Assembly: GCF_019703515.2 (NCBI RefSeq)
Contig: NC_059372.1
Coordinates: forward strand, 22,023,931 to 22,087,930
Direction of reading: 5' to 3'
Length of the DNA: 64,000 nucleotides
From: Myxocyprinus asiaticus
Lineage: Eukaryota > Chordata > Actinopteri > Cypriniformes > Catostomidae
Position numbers and translations under genes: made by a program. The notes below the pieces were generated by a model. The model saw nothing but the letters and a program-made list of their open reading frames with translations. It made no database searches and was not told the DNA's origin. Shown here in pieces: positions 43,088 through 55,603 of this stretch. How positions within the stretch are numbered: position 1 is the first letter of the stretch; each line of letters starts with the position of its first letter.

Positions 43088-46000
43088 GGTGGGTATGGAC
43101 AATTGACACTTTTTTTAAGATACTCCACTAAACAAAAGAACATTCAAAATTCTGAGAGGTTGATGTGAGCTGTAGCTGGTTATGGAGCGTCCTTGTCCTC
43201 CAGTAAGTGTGCTCACAAGGAGAAGGGACCAGAAACAGGGACTTGCAGGGTTTCAAATTCACTGGTTCTCTCACTTAGCTGGAATGTTTTTACTAACACT
43301 GAGGGAGGAGCCATGTGTCTCTGGCCTCTTTCTATCCTCATAAGAGAACGATGTACTGTGCTTCAAATGAAGTCAGTGAAGTGCAGTAAAATGTATTTCA
43401 GACAATAAGAAAACTTTATACTAATCATTATTTCCAATTTCTACTGCCAATCTTTTTCCTTTAACCCTCATATTCTGTCATATCCATATTCTGTTTTGGC
43501 AGTCTGAGAGACTCTAAATTCCCATTAAAAGCCTAAAGGAAACTCAACATTGAAGTATCAGGTTAATACTTTATGACTTTTCATAATCTTGTGAGGAATT
43601 ATTATAAAAAAAAACCTTCAATTCAAATGACTTCTGTGAAAATTATTACATTAAAAGTTTTGGGTCTCAGTTACCTCAGATAAAAAAATAAAAAAATAAA
43701 AAACATAAAAAATATAAAGAATTTTCACATATTAAGATTTTATTTTAAGGTTGTTTATTGTATTTCTCTACAATGTGTTTTTACTGTGGTCAAATTGATC
43801 CCAAAACAGAAACAATATTACTGGATAACAATCACCTTTCTAAAGATTTTAGGCTTTCTTTGTTATAAAACAGGGTTACAGCTTTATAACTGTCTACTGG
43901 GATTTGATTAAATCAGAGCAATATATAAAAAGAAATTGAAGCTTTTAAAATGTATTACTAATTTTATATATACAGGACTGGGGTCTCTGGGACCCCAAAC
44001 ATAGAGAAAGTGAAGTCAATCTCACCAGAACATTATAATTTCTTCTAAGGAATGCAGAATTCCTTTTTTAAATCATCAGATTTAAACATTGCCACCTACA
44101 CCATTTCTAATCAGAAAATTATTATACATGGATAAGGAAATCACATCATCCTACTTATGCAAATACCACCGAAAGGGCACTTGGTTAATTTAAAGTTAAA
44201 TGCAAGTGAGGATTCCGTGGAAGGCAAACTGAATTATGCAGAGGGAAATTTAGTCACATTTTTGCCATTTCTGATTGTTTTGTTATTGGAGTTATTTTAA
44301 TGAAATGCCTTTTCCTTACCAAGTCAGTTTTCCTCAATTCTCAAAAGAAAAGCTCTGGCGATTGAAAAGTATGTTCAAAACTAATGTGTTATTTGACTGT
44401 GTCAACATCTTCAATTTGTTTTTAAATACTATGTACATGACATTTTTACCTTTTTCTCAGAGATTTTACCCTTTTTTTTCTGTGTGCAATTTTTTGACTA
44501 TGTGTCAATGTGCTCTCCAAGCTAAGTGACTGAAGAACCTGACCTTTTGTTTTGACAGACAATTGAGCTTTATCAAGGGTTGTTACAGCCTGAGCTCAAT
44601 ACCAAATATCCGAGGATAAAATGTCAGAATTGAACAGTTTGTCATTGAAATCTATATTATGTGTCACTGAAAAGAGCTAACCTAAAGTAGCATGGCCACA
44701 ACACATGCTGGTAAACTCAAAAGAAATATAGATTTAATTCTGTTGTTATCTTGCATGTGATTGATCCCCCCAAAAATAATAATTTATCATTCCTTTCAAA
44801 GCCCATGCCATATCCATTCGTAATAATAATACAAATAAAAACATTAATTCTAACTTAGATAAAATTACAATTAATTAAATAATAATGAAATTAAAACCTT
44901 TTTATTCAAACTACAGCAAGACAACATTCCACTCCATTGGCCTTTATATAAATAAGAAGGCAGTGAATAGAATTAGTAGTGGCCTACAATTTACATTTAT
45001 TATCAATATTTATTTCAGCCACAAACTGTTTTAAATTTGTATAATATTTTAAAAGCCTTTTGCATTTACATTTATATCAAGTAAGTCTTGTAGTTTTATA
45101 CATTTAAATATGCAAATAGAGCTGTAAGGATTCACTTGACGAGTGTTTGTTTCTTAAAATTTTCTTGTTTTTCTGTTTTTATGCCTCACTTGTGCAGCAG
45201 CTGTAGTCATAGCAACATTGTCAGCTGCTTGCTTGCAGACTTGAGGCCATGAGCCCTTGATGATGATTTCATTGTTGGATTCTTTCTGTCTTATCTTTTA
45301 TGTCCACAAGATGGAAGTATAAGCCAGCTGCAAAAATGATTGAATAGAATACTAGTGTTTCCAAGGACACTAGGGCTCACATTCCATAACATACAAAACA
45401 TATACATTTATGAGCGTTAATTTGGTTCAGCCATGTTATGAAACAGCATTAAAATAAACACACAAAAAAAGAAGGAAAATTAATCATAATGATGCTTACT
45501 GCACAAATAACTTTTCATATGATTCATATAATACCTAAAGTTATATAACAATTAAACCCTTAGACAACTTTCTTTCTTAGGTCAGTAGTGATACTGAGGT
45601 TTTTATTTTGTATTTATTAAAATAAAAAAAATAAAAAATAAAAATAAAAATATATATATATATATTTCTTTTTTATTTCCTCCATATTACGAAGTGCACA
45701 TAAGCATCCAGTCCAAGACTCACATGTTGGTACCGTGGGTTTCCGCTACAACAATTTATGTGAGTACAAAGTTTTGTTTCGTTTTATTTATGGATCCACT
45801 TTGAAAGAAGGCAGTCTCATTGTCAGTATGGTCCCTGCAGAGAAGCAATTCTCAGGTAGCACTTTTCCATCCCCTAAAATACAGCCTAAATACATATGAA
45901 AAGAAAGATTTTTATTGGTTCGAAATAATGATTGAGTAGGTCAGAAAGCATGATCATCTAGTGCCAGGTCATATAATAGAACAGACTGTGCAAAAGCACC

Positions 46001-46489
46001 ATAAATCCCTCTGCCTCTTGTAAATAGCTTTAATACACCCGAGGCGCCAAATCACTTGACCTGTGTTAGCCTCGGCGTTTGAGAACTTTCTGCTTGACTG
46101 GATGTTCTGGACCCACCCCCTTTCCTCCCATTCTCTTGCTGTCAGTCCAGGTAATAGTCAAGGCATAATTAGCAGCACGCTCGCCTGACATTTATTTTGT
46201 CTGACTCCAATCTCAGGCACACTTTGTGCTCTTAATCAAGTAGTGGGCCTGAGAGCTTGTCTCCTGGACCTTAAACTGGAGTGCTCTCTCACTAAAGTAG
46301 TTTATTGTAAATATGTTTCTTTCAAAATTATGCACTATAGGGCAGACAGAGCCTTAAAGCACCTATTATTTTTATTATTATTTTTTTTTTTTTTTTTTGA
46401 GGGGGCACCAGTGGCAGGCTCACTTGATGCCCTAGACCAGGGGTTTTAAACTTGATCTCCCTCCTTGCGAGCACTCAAAAACATAGTTT
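43088..46489. other. Intergenic DNA upstream of olfml3
   Basis: Holds the presumed olfml3 promoter just right of 43087. No TATA box at a persuasive distance is visible. The remainder is AT-rich single-copy-like DNA with A/T simple repeats (for example 43680-43725, 45602-45664). No exon or transposon could be supported. Confidence 0.5.
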
Positions 46490-46644
46490 TAAGATTTACG
46501 CATTTCAATTTCACAACAAAATTCCATCAAACTGAACTGAGCAATCTTTAAAAAATGAAATAAATCTAAATCTTTCATTTAGTTCAAAATTACACAGTTC
46601 TGTTTGATGGAATTTTGTTATGAAATTGGAATGTGTAAATCTTA
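46490..46644. repeat. Long inverted repeat (52-bp arms, 51-bp loop)
   Basis: The arms 46490-46541 and 46593-46644 are complementary at 47 of 52 positions, with landmarks taagatttac, aacaaaattccatcaaac and gaactg. Two of the five mismatches become G-U pairs in a plus-strand RNA. Probably a palindromic MITE. No gene overlaps it. Confidence 0.88.
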
Positions 46645-46937
46645 AAGAATATAGTGAAGAAATATGTACTTTGTATTAAGCTGACGGAATGTCTTTTTGG
46701 AGTAGCCTTATGTTACATGTATAAACCTGAAGAGAAACATTTTCAGTTCAATTGAAATCTATTTATAGTCCTTAGAAACCAGAATGAAACAGTAATTTAA
46801 AATTTGATAAATCATAAAAAAATTTCCTGTAGTTACAATTTCCAAATTAGTAATTCCTTTTTCTTAAGATGTGATAATGTAGTGGTAAAATTTTCATTTC
46901 ACCTGGTTTCAAATCATATAAATATATATATATATAT

Positions 46938-47952
46938 TAAGGGTGTAACGGTACACAGAAGTCACAGTTCGGTACGTACCTCGGTTTTGGGGTCACATTT
47001 CGATATGAGTTTGGTACAACAGGAAAAAGCAACAAATCCCAAATGCTAGGTTTCTTTTCGTTTATTTTGAACAGACAGTAGTGCAAATTACAGTTTGTTC
47101 CACCTAGCGGCATTTAGTCCCCCCTGAGGTAGTTGGTACAGTACAGCCTCCTTTAGTGTATTAAGCACTAAGCAGTAAACAAAATGAACTCTTGCACAGG
47201 TCATTTTTTTTTTTTTTTTTTTTGTAGGGTTGATAAAAAACAAAAGGTCACAATCAGCTACAAAACTGAAAAGCATCTCTTTTGTTTTAAAAGTACAAAA
47301 TAAATAGAATAATGAAAAATAAAACTTGTGCATTAGGAGAAGGAGTGTTACCATTTGTTCCACTTAAACTGTATGTTGTTTGTGTATACGCCAATTGCCT
47401 GGGTAATGACTTTGGCCCTGTCTGCTCTCACATCTAGAGGCTGGTTAAAAGCTGCAGGGATAAGTTTTTGCACTCCTGTCATCTTTTTCTGCCTAGCTCC
47501 GGTGATTGGCACATCTGGGTGATGTCGTCTGATATGTGTTAGCATGTTGGATGTATTTCCACTCACATACCCTACAGCTGCCTTACAACGCAGACACACC
47601 ATCCTCAACCTATCTACCACACACTCTACACTGCTGCCGTAGTTCACTGGGAACCCAAAACTTTCCCACACTGCTGATTTAAAACAAGTAGATGGGTCTT
47701 CGAGCTCTTGCGTGTCATCTGAACTCGCCATTCTTATTTTGGGTTGGTGCATAAATGGTGTCTTCTTCTTCTGCTCTTTTTCCTGTTGTGGCAGTTAGCA
47801 AAAATCGTTGCATTACTGCGCATGCCCTTCTGGATTTGAGTGTGGATCGCCTGTGACTGACTCAGATGTATTCTTCGTCTGACTGCATGCACCGAACCAT
47901 GACGTCAGTACCGTGACGGTTCGGGACTAATACATGTACCAGTACTCCCCTA
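46938..47952 (-). mobile_element. hAT transposon, internally deleted, with BED-finger fragment
   Basis: The left end taagggtgtaacggtacac and the right end (complement taggggagtactggtacat) are imperfect inverted repeats of a common fish hAT type. Both flanks read atatatat, which allows an 8-bp duplication but is weak evidence inside an AT repeat. Only the N-terminal part of the transposase remains. Confidence 0.72.
47348..47752 (-). pseudogene. hAT transposase N-terminal fragment with BED zinc finger
   Basis: An open frame of 134 codons. The BED finger starts at SAVWESFGFPVNY and has the zinc ligands CLRC and the His pair of LTHIRRHH. After it, VRADRAKVITQAIGVY is the conserved entry to the hAT catalytic core, which is absent. 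Resembles ZBED1-type hAT proteins. Truncated by internal deletion, so it could at most bind DNA. Confidence 0.78.
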
Positions 47953-47990
47953 ATATATATATGTGTGTGTGTGTATATATATATACACAC

Positions 47991-48680
47991 ACTGGTGGCC
48001 AAAAGTTTGGAATAATGTACAGATTTTGCTGTTTCGGAAGGAAATCGTTACTTTAATTCACCAAAATGGCATTCAACTGATCACAAAGTATAGTCAGGAC
48101 ATTACTGATGTAAAAAAACAGCACCATCACTATTTGAAAAAAGTAATTTTTGATCAAATCTAGACAGGCCCCATTTCTAGCAGCCATCACTCCAACACCT
48201 TATCCTTGAGTAATAATGCTAATTTGCTAATTTGGTACTAGAAAATCACTTGCCATTATATCGAACACAGCTGAAAGCTATTTGGTTTGTTAAATGAAGC
48301 TTAATATTGTCTTTGTGGTTGTTTTTGAGTTGCCACAGTATGCAATAGACTGGCATGTCTTAAGGTAGGTCAAATTAGGTCAAAAATGGCAAAAAAGAAA
48401 CTCTTTCTCTAGAAACTCATCAGGCAATCATTGAATGAAGGCTATACAATACTTGAAAAAAAAAAGATTTCATACAAAGGTGGGATCAGCTAGGGGATTG
48501 TGGGATCAGCTAGACTGTAAGGTGCGTGATAAGTGCCTGACAAGACAACCACATCTATGGCAAGTGCTGCAGGAAGTGTGGGGTTAAGTGTCACTTGAGT
48601 ATCTGGACAAACTGACAGCTAGAATGCCAAGGATCTGCAAAGTTGTCATTCTGTACATTATTCCAAACTTTTGGCCACCA

Positions 48681-48682
<2 letters not shown>
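47991..48682 (+). mobile_element. Tc1-like deletion derivative with perfect 33-bp TIRs
   Basis: Both ends read ACTGGTGGCCAAAAGTTTGG and continue identically to GTACAGA (33 bp) in inverted orientation. The interior matches both flanks of the Tc1 element split by DIRS element 2 and ends with a degraded C-terminal transposase remnant. The central coding part is gone. It sits between TA-rich microsatellites. Confidence 0.88.

Positions 48683-48760
<78 letters not shown>
48682..48760 (+). repeat. (TA)n followed by a T-run
   Basis: About 64 bp of pure TA directly abutting the Tc1 TIR, followed by about 16 T. Confidence 0.95.
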
Positions 48761-49509
48761 CTATAAACCAAGCATAATTGTTACTGAACTTGACAGCCAA
48801 TGATTAACATACATTTCAGTGTATGGAAAAGAGTGGCTTGGACGGTTTGATAACTCCTTTTGTGTTCCACGAGGAAAAGGTCAAATGAGTTTTTAAGCTA
48901 AATGAGGGTGGGTTGTAACTGGACTGACCAAATTTAGACGTGTGATATATGACACAGAAAAACTTTTTTTTTTTTTTTTTACCTACAATAATATTGCAAT
49001 GTAATGATCAAAGATAGAAATATTTATTTTGAAAGTTACATTTAAAATAAATGTAGGTGGAAATTCTGAGAGGGCATATTTTTATATAGGCATGCATGAC
49101 GCTTCTGTGGGCAGGTATTATTTTTGATAAAATTGTCCATTGGTGTGTTTCATGGTTAGAAACCCTATTTGTGTGTTTTATTGAGGTGTGAAACAATGTA
49201 TTGCACACGTAATCTTGATGGTCACAGAAACCGAGTCTTGTGCAATAAAGTACCCTCAAAGAAAACAGAAGAACTTGCTGAAGCATGTTTGAGAATGATG
49301 GCGCCTTCATGTGTCATAATGTTAATTAGCTCATGTGGGAGCATTTATGTAAACTGAACTAAATAAAGTGGTGCTTATGTAGCACATGTTTGCGTGCTGA
49401 GTAAAAACTGTTGCATCTCTTTTACCAAATCCATTTTTGAAATATCTTAACACCCCTAATTTGTATGTTAAGCTATGTGTGTTAGGTCAGCATTACAGAC
49501 ATCATACAG

Positions 49510-49779
49510 GCAGAGGACAGTTGGCACAGCTTGGAGAAATTTGAACAGAGCAGCATTCATTTAGGAGAGCACACACAGTACAGGCCCCCGTCCAGCGGGC
49601 TGGCCATTGGAAATAAAGACACAGTATCTAGACATGTCCACAGAGAGCTAAATCCTCGGCCAGTCATCCCAGCACAGGAGCTCACAACTGCCTGGAAATC
49701 TGTTGTACCCCCCACACGGTCTCGGCTCTCCACAGGCTACGTCAGCGGCCAGACTACGCCACCTCACTCTCCTCACTGA
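49510..49779 (+). CDS. Possible terminal exon of an unidentified gene
   Basis: After a candidate acceptor (catcatacag) an 89-codon frame runs to TGA. It opens AEDSWHSLEKFEQ and ends SGQTTPPHSPH, rich in Pro, Ser and Thr like a cytoplasmic C-terminal tail. Base composition rises to normal coding GC inside the frame and falls outside it. No transposon family fits and I do not recognise the protein. The polypyrimidine tract is poor and no upstream exon was found, so this could be chance. It does not fit HIPK1, which I would expect next to OLFML3. Confidence 0.3.
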   Translation, partial: AEDSWHSLEKFEQSSIHLGEHTQYRPPSSGLAIGNKDTVSRHVHRELNPRPVIPAQELTTAWKSVVPPTRSRLSTGYVSGQTTPPHSPH

Positions 49780-50661
49780 GAACCAAAAACAAACTCTCTC
49801 ATCAAAGACAAACCTGTTCCCTCGTACCTCACACATGTTCACCGATGCACTCCAACAAGTGGGCTGAAGCAAGTTAAAGGGACAGTGCTCCCAAAAAATG
49901 CCATCATTTACTCAACCTCATGTTGCTCCAAACCCATTCGTCCATGGAGCACAACTGGAAATACGCAGAGGGATAGCCTTAGTCACTATTTACTTTCATT
50001 GCAAAATTTTTCTATACAATAAAAGTGAATGGTGACTGAGGCTAACATTCTGCCTAAAATCTCCTTTTCTGTTTCTCAGAAGAAAGTCATATTGATGAGT
50101 AAAGGATGACAGAACTTTCATTTCAGGTGAAGTGTCGCTTTAAGCAGAGCGCCGCTACAGCTGGGAGCCACTTGTTGGCTTCATATGTGCTGCTGGTCAG
50201 TGGCCAGCCGTCATGGCCAGCTTAGACTGAGTTGACCAGGCTGAGACCGCGATGTCGGATTGCCAGTGCTACACTTGTTCTTGCTCTGAAAAGCTTTGTG
50301 TTCTCCTATCAACAATAGGGCACGACAGCCAAACATGTTGGCTCACGCTCAACTCCAATAGTGTAGCTCTTAGTGCTAGAGCTGTAATATGACTAACATA
50401 TGTGGAATGCTTCAGAGTTTTTTTCATTCAGTCCAAAGTGTATGCTGGATAATACAATTAACAGCATCACAAGCTTAATTGTTCTTCAGAATACAGATTA
50501 TGATGGTTGGGGATCAGAGGAACAAAAATGGCACAAAACATGCAAGGTCTCTTCAGGTTTCTGCAGTTTAGTTTCTGTATTTGTAAGAATTTTGCAGCAC
50601 ATAACACTCAATGCATCTAAAAATGTATTATTGTTATTATTAATATTTTACAATAAAAATA

Positions 50662-51214
50662 CACTCACTTAACACTTTATTAGGAATACTATGGTCCTAA
50701 TAATGTGCCCGACGTGGTCTTCTGCTGTTGTACCCCATCCATCTCAAGGTTCGATGTGTTGTGCATTCTGAGATGCTATTCTGCTCACTACATTGTACAG
50801 AGTGGTTATCTGTGTTACCTGAGTTCTGTCAGCTCGAACCAGTCTGGCCATTCTCCGTTGACCTCTCTCATCAACAAGGCGTTTCTGTCCACAGAAATGC
50901 TGTTCACTGGATGTTTTTTTGTTTTTGGCACCATTCTGAGTAAACTCTAGTGACTTTTGTGTGTGAAAATCCCCGGAGATCAGCAGTATCAGAAATACTC
51001 AAACCAGCCCATCTGGCACCAACTATCATGCCATGGTCGAAACCACTGAGATTAAATTTTTACCCATATTGATGGTTGATGTGAACATTAACTGAAGTTC
51101 CTGACCCATATCTGCATGATTATATACAATGCACTGCTGCCACATGATTGGCTGATTAGATAATCGCATGAATTTGTAGGTGTACAGGTGTTCCTAATAA
51201 AGTGTTCAGTGAGT
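50662..51214 (-). mobile_element. Tc1-like deletion derivative, family B copy 2
   Basis: Inverted copy of 14545-15095. The ends are cactcacttaacacttta and cctaataaagtgttcagtga. The minus strand carries the same degraded helix-turn-helix transposase text. Confidence 0.72.
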
Positions 51215-51592
51215 TTATATTTCTGTAATAACTTGCACGTTCCTTTCCTAAGCAGTCCCTCAAGCTTTTATTGTTAGTGAAAGCCTTTATTTTGTCAGAA
51301 AAATGAAAAAAGACATTTGTGTTTCTGTTTGTAGATGAGTTGACTACAGCCTTTTAGTGCAGTGAAATGCTCTCATCTCCCCTTCTGTCCATAAATATGC
51401 AGTGAAGCTAGTGCACTTTAATATATCGTGATGAGTGCACATTAGCACACCGAACCAGACTCGGAGCACATCTGTCATGCGGGGCACCAAATAGATAGAT
51501 TTGTGTGTATCAAGAACAGAAGTCTCTGAAAACACTATATCAGTAGCTTCACGGGTGCTCAGATAATGTGTCATACACACTGACCACGTGTA

Positions 51593-52216
51593 AGGCCCGT
51601 TCACACCAAGAATGATATCGAAAATTATAATGATAACTAAATTAGCACCCATACTAACGGACGATAAGTTTCTGTTTATTCTAAACGCGTGCTTCGGTTA
51701 TGTTTAAAGTCATGAAAATGGTTGAAGATGACCTGCTACTGTTCTAGGTTTCACAAAGAAACCAAAAAAAAACACATGGATATAACTTCAAAGGAGACAA
51801 GACAATGTTGTCAGCATTAGCTCTGGATACCTGAGGTAATTTTATGCTACCAGCTTGCATTAGCTTTTCATTATCTCATCTCCATTAATTCTGAAGAAGA
51901 ATGCAGAAGAAACATTGCCGGTTCTTGAGCAGGAGTTTCCGATTGTGTGTGGCGATCCGGAGCTGGAATGTGTTATTCTGAATGTGTTATGTTGCGGCTT
52001 GAGCCCTTTAAAGTTGGATGGATTTTGAATGGCTGTCAATGTTTTTATCGTTCATCAGCTGGAAAAAATAAACGCTCTGAAAGTGATCCCAATGATATCG
52101 TTCCACTGTGTCGTTATTGTTATAGCCGTGGCGTGGACCTCACTATTCTATAGTTAGAACCATTTTTAAAACTATATGGTTATAGTTATCTTTATAGTTA
52201 TCGTATTGTTCTTAAA
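51593..52216. mobile_element. Probable truncated DNA-transposon repeat
   Basis: Starts ggcccgttcacaccaagaat, a phrase I associate with a common fish TIR element, followed by ataacta-type repeats. The right side (ggttatagttatctttatag, ttatcgtattgttctt) is a partial complement that lacks the terminal gcccgttc, so the right end is truncated. Confidence 0.4.
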
Positions 52217-53310
52217 TTCATAAATCATAAATTGTGCTTCTTAGGCTCAGATCATACAAAAAAAAAACAAAAAAAAAACTGTATTTTTCAGGCTGCTCCA
52301 GCTAATACGCATGTGCATTCTGGAGTTACAGTTTTTCTGAATTGCTAAAACACTAAACCCCATTCTCTGAACCAAATGCTCAGTGGTCTAAACCCATTTG
52401 TCAAATCAATCACTCTTTTTGCAAAACTCTAAACACATTCTCACTCACTAAAACACATTTCACACTGTGATGCACTTGTGTTGCAAAACGGTAAACATGG
52501 GCAGCAAAAGTTAAACACAACTGCAACACAGTTGTCATTGTTTACACACAACGACTCAAAATTGTTCACTCTTGTTTCTAATGATGTAGAAACGTGATGC
52601 TGAGGCAGAATTAATCTCTCATTGACTTTGATATTGCAGTTGCACAGTATTTTTGAGTGAGTGTACTGTAATGTGTTTTTCATTTAGAGTTTTCTTTGTT
52701 CTTTGGAGGGTTGTAGTTGGACTACTGTATTTTTACAGTATGCAAGTGCTGAATGTACAGACATTCAATACTGTATTACTTGCAGTACTTACAGTATACA
52801 ATATATTCACTGTACTACTGTAAGTTGTGATTATTATACTTTTTTTTTGACAGTAATTGCAAAATGCACTTACTATATACAATAAAAAAAATAATTGCCC
52901 TGGATGCTGTGTTCTCCATTTTCTGATGTAGTGTCTAATGAATGCTCTGTAGTGTTTATATTTTGACTTGCTGTGTGTATGATCTAAAAGCATTGTTTGA
53001 TTTTGAGCACAGATGAAATGGTTTTGAGGTGATTGTTTGATTTTGCCAGAAGAGTCAGGGTTTTTTGTGAATGTAGTTTGAAGATTTGTGTTTAAAGTTG
53101 TGAGAAAATGTGTGAAAGTTCCAAGAAATGTGTTTTAGCCATTCAGAAAAACTGTAACTGGCAGGCAATGTATCTATCAAAAAGGAGATCTTTTACATGT
53201 AAGGCTGGACTTACTTTTCTAAACCCGCCATATTGGACGTTCCAATATCTCTCATTCATTTTAATACAAGTGGTCCATCTCAGCTAAACTGTCTTTGCCC
53301 GGCCCCAGGA
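52217..53310. repeat. Interspersed repeat family C copy 2, interrupted
   Basis: The flanks 52217-52325 and 53155-53310 match family C copy 1 (28420-28660) in order (attgtgcttcttaggctcag, acgcatgtgcattctgga; then aatatctctcattcatttta). A TIR element occupies the gap. Confidence 0.5.
52328..53154. mobile_element. Non-autonomous IS630/Tc1-superfamily element
   Basis: The ends cagtttttctgaattgctaa and (complement) cagtttttctgaatggctaa are inverted over about 25 bp and flanked by TA. No transposase. The first bases are shared with the TIR of the autonomous-type element at 54248, suggesting related families. Confidence 0.75.
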
Positions 53311-54247
53311 GAGGAGAGGGGATCTGATATGACTGGATTGTTTGCAGTTGTTTCATAATTTCACATGGTAAGGAATTGCACAGTTTTCTTTTTGTTCTGG
53401 AGTTTCATAAGAAAAAGAGTGTGGTGGGAAGGAAAATGTACAAAGCAATAGTGATATTTATATAAATAGTGTTATTTTTGCACCTAACTACAGAATGGGG
53501 GAAGAAGAAAGAATGAAAGAGGGAGTGGGGGGAGAAAGAGTGGAGAAAAGAGAAAGATGAGAGTTTGTAAGCGAGAAAGAGATGCTGCAACACAGTCAGA
53601 CTGTCTGGCTACAACAGGATCCCCAGCACTCAGCATCACATGATTCCAGGGGTCAGAGGTTATCCCTGTTGATGAATATCAGGCTGAGGCCAGTCGAACT
53701 CACTAAAGAAAGGGAGTTGTTTTCACTCCCAGAGTCTGGAAAGTTTATTTCAGGAATCTATTCTGCTAACATGAGATTGTAAACCTGTCCCACATTGGGA
53801 AAATTATGTCCACAAATTTTCCTTTCCCCCCCCAAACGTTATTATTTAGCTGCCAAAGTATCTGCAGGCCCTTTTTATTTAGTATAAAAGCATTAACACA
53901 TTATCTTATGCAGTAGGTAAAATAAATAGATAAGTGTAAGGTTTCTGGTTAAAAACAATAATAAGAATTTGAGGAGCAATATTGTACATGTGGCTTGATG
54001 TTTTTCTTTCAGTCAAATTGATCTATCTTTAAAGGTGCACTCAGTAATTTTTGTTTATGTTGCACTGATGATAAGACAGTCATCTTAGACTTATACTGAC
54101 ACCAAGGCATGGATCCAACAATAATATTTGGTTACCGATGCCATTGCAGAAATATACTATTCACAGTCCAAAAAGATTAATTTACTCTGTGAGTGAAAGT
54201 GTCCACAGTATGTTGACTTTTCTTTAGCTAAAATAAGTCTATGATTA
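53311..54247. other. Intergenic stretch, nothing supported
   Basis: Contains a purine-rich tract (53490-53580) and a 66-codon frame starting at ATG 53582 without recognisable similarity. No TIR structure seen. Confidence 0.45.
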
Positions 54248-54897
54248 CAGTTTTTCTCAATCGCTTTGGCACAATCATTGAATGACTATTAAACTTCATC
54301 AAATTATATGACTAACTATATGAACATTAGGTCATTTGTTCACATGACTATAGTCATTTATAATTCCTTTGGCACAAAATGCATTGAGTAAGCCTTGCAG
54401 ATCAAAATAGTTTGCATTCATTTGCTATTGAATGATATTACTCTCAAATGCAATTATACACATGTTCATTGTGTAAATCCCTACATGCTAAATAGAACAA
54501 CCAACAATCACAATAACCTGTCACACATATATTAGATACATAATAGTTATGTGGTATTGTTGTAATAGTTGTCAGATGGATAGACTTAGGCTAGATGAGG
54601 AACAATTCAGTTTCCTCACAATTTAGAGCAACCAAACACAAATGCTGTCCAATTTAGCTGACAGGTGAAACGCATAACCTATCCGTTCTCAAACACATTT
54701 ATACTGCAAGGATAGGACTGAATTTCACAGCTGTGGAATATGGAGCAGGCAGGAGACAGACAGGGGCAAGAGCCTGCTCGTGCAAGAGGAAGGGGCGTTA
54801 GAGTGTGGGGTGGTATGGTGAGGGGGAGAGGAAGAGGGAGAGGGGGGCACAGAGGACGAGGAGGAGCCAGAGAAAGGCAAAGGCACAGAAATCTCAA

Positions 54898-55434
54898 ATG
54901 AGATACGGGCAACAATTATAAACCATGTCATCAACCATGGCCTAAGTATGACAGAGGCTGGTCGGAGAGTGCAGCCTAATCTGGGCCAGTCCACGGTGTC
55001 ATCAATAGTCCAGATATTCAGGAGAGAAAACAGGTGTGTAATCAAATATTGTACTGCAATATTCCTTCACACTGGTATTCCAGGAGACTTAGCCAATGCA
55101 TGTCTCAGGATTTATGTAGAATACACTGACTTTACTGTGCTGTATTTTCTGTCTAAGATTGAGCATCTGCCCCATGGTGGTGGCAGAAGATCAGTTTTCT
55201 TTGCTCAAGAACTTTATTTGTAATATGGTCGTAGCAAACAATGCTATTAGACTAAAAAATATTCAAAGTACAGTCAAACAAGATGACTGCATCTTTCAAA
55301 ATGTCAACATCGTCAGCCTCTCCACAACTGATAGAGTGCTGAAAAGAAATCAGATTGCAATTAAGCAACTCTACAAGGAACCTTTTGAGAGGAATGGTGA
55401 GAGTAAAGGAGCTGAGGTACCAGTATGTACAGGT
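54898..55434 (+). pseudogene. IS630-type transposase N-terminal HTH segments
   Basis: The first segment (54898-55034) reads NEIRATIINHVINHGLSMTE, RRVQPNLGQSTVSSIVQIFR and is preceded by an Arg/Gly-rich stretch. The second (55155-55434) reads VVANNAIRLKNIQ, STTDRVLKRNQIAIKQLYKE and VKELRYQYVQ, ending at a gtaaga that may be a donor. The frames do not agree, so the gene is broken. Confidence 0.7.
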
Positions 55435-55603
55435 AAGAATTCATCATTGTACACTACACAGTGCTGTAATCTCCTTGTCTTTCAGTATTGACAAGTACAA
55501 CCTGTATATGCAGAATGTTACACAAAGTGTGATAGGTGTAACCGTATGATTTACAATATCTACTGTAAGTTATTTCCTAAATTGCTTTCCTATCTTTTAT
55601 AGA

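Noticed and set aside
43088..43109. N-terminal extension of olfml3 exon 1 beginning upstream of ATG 43087.
   Set aside because: The upstream in-frame codon is TTG, not ATG. The signal peptide begins naturally at 43087.
48588..48803. Tyr-Ile repeat proteins across the TA tract.
   Set aside because: Microsatellite translation only.
53582..53782. 66-codon frame from ATG in a purine-rich region.
   Set aside because: No similarity recognised, no splice or promoter context, and a length expected by chance.
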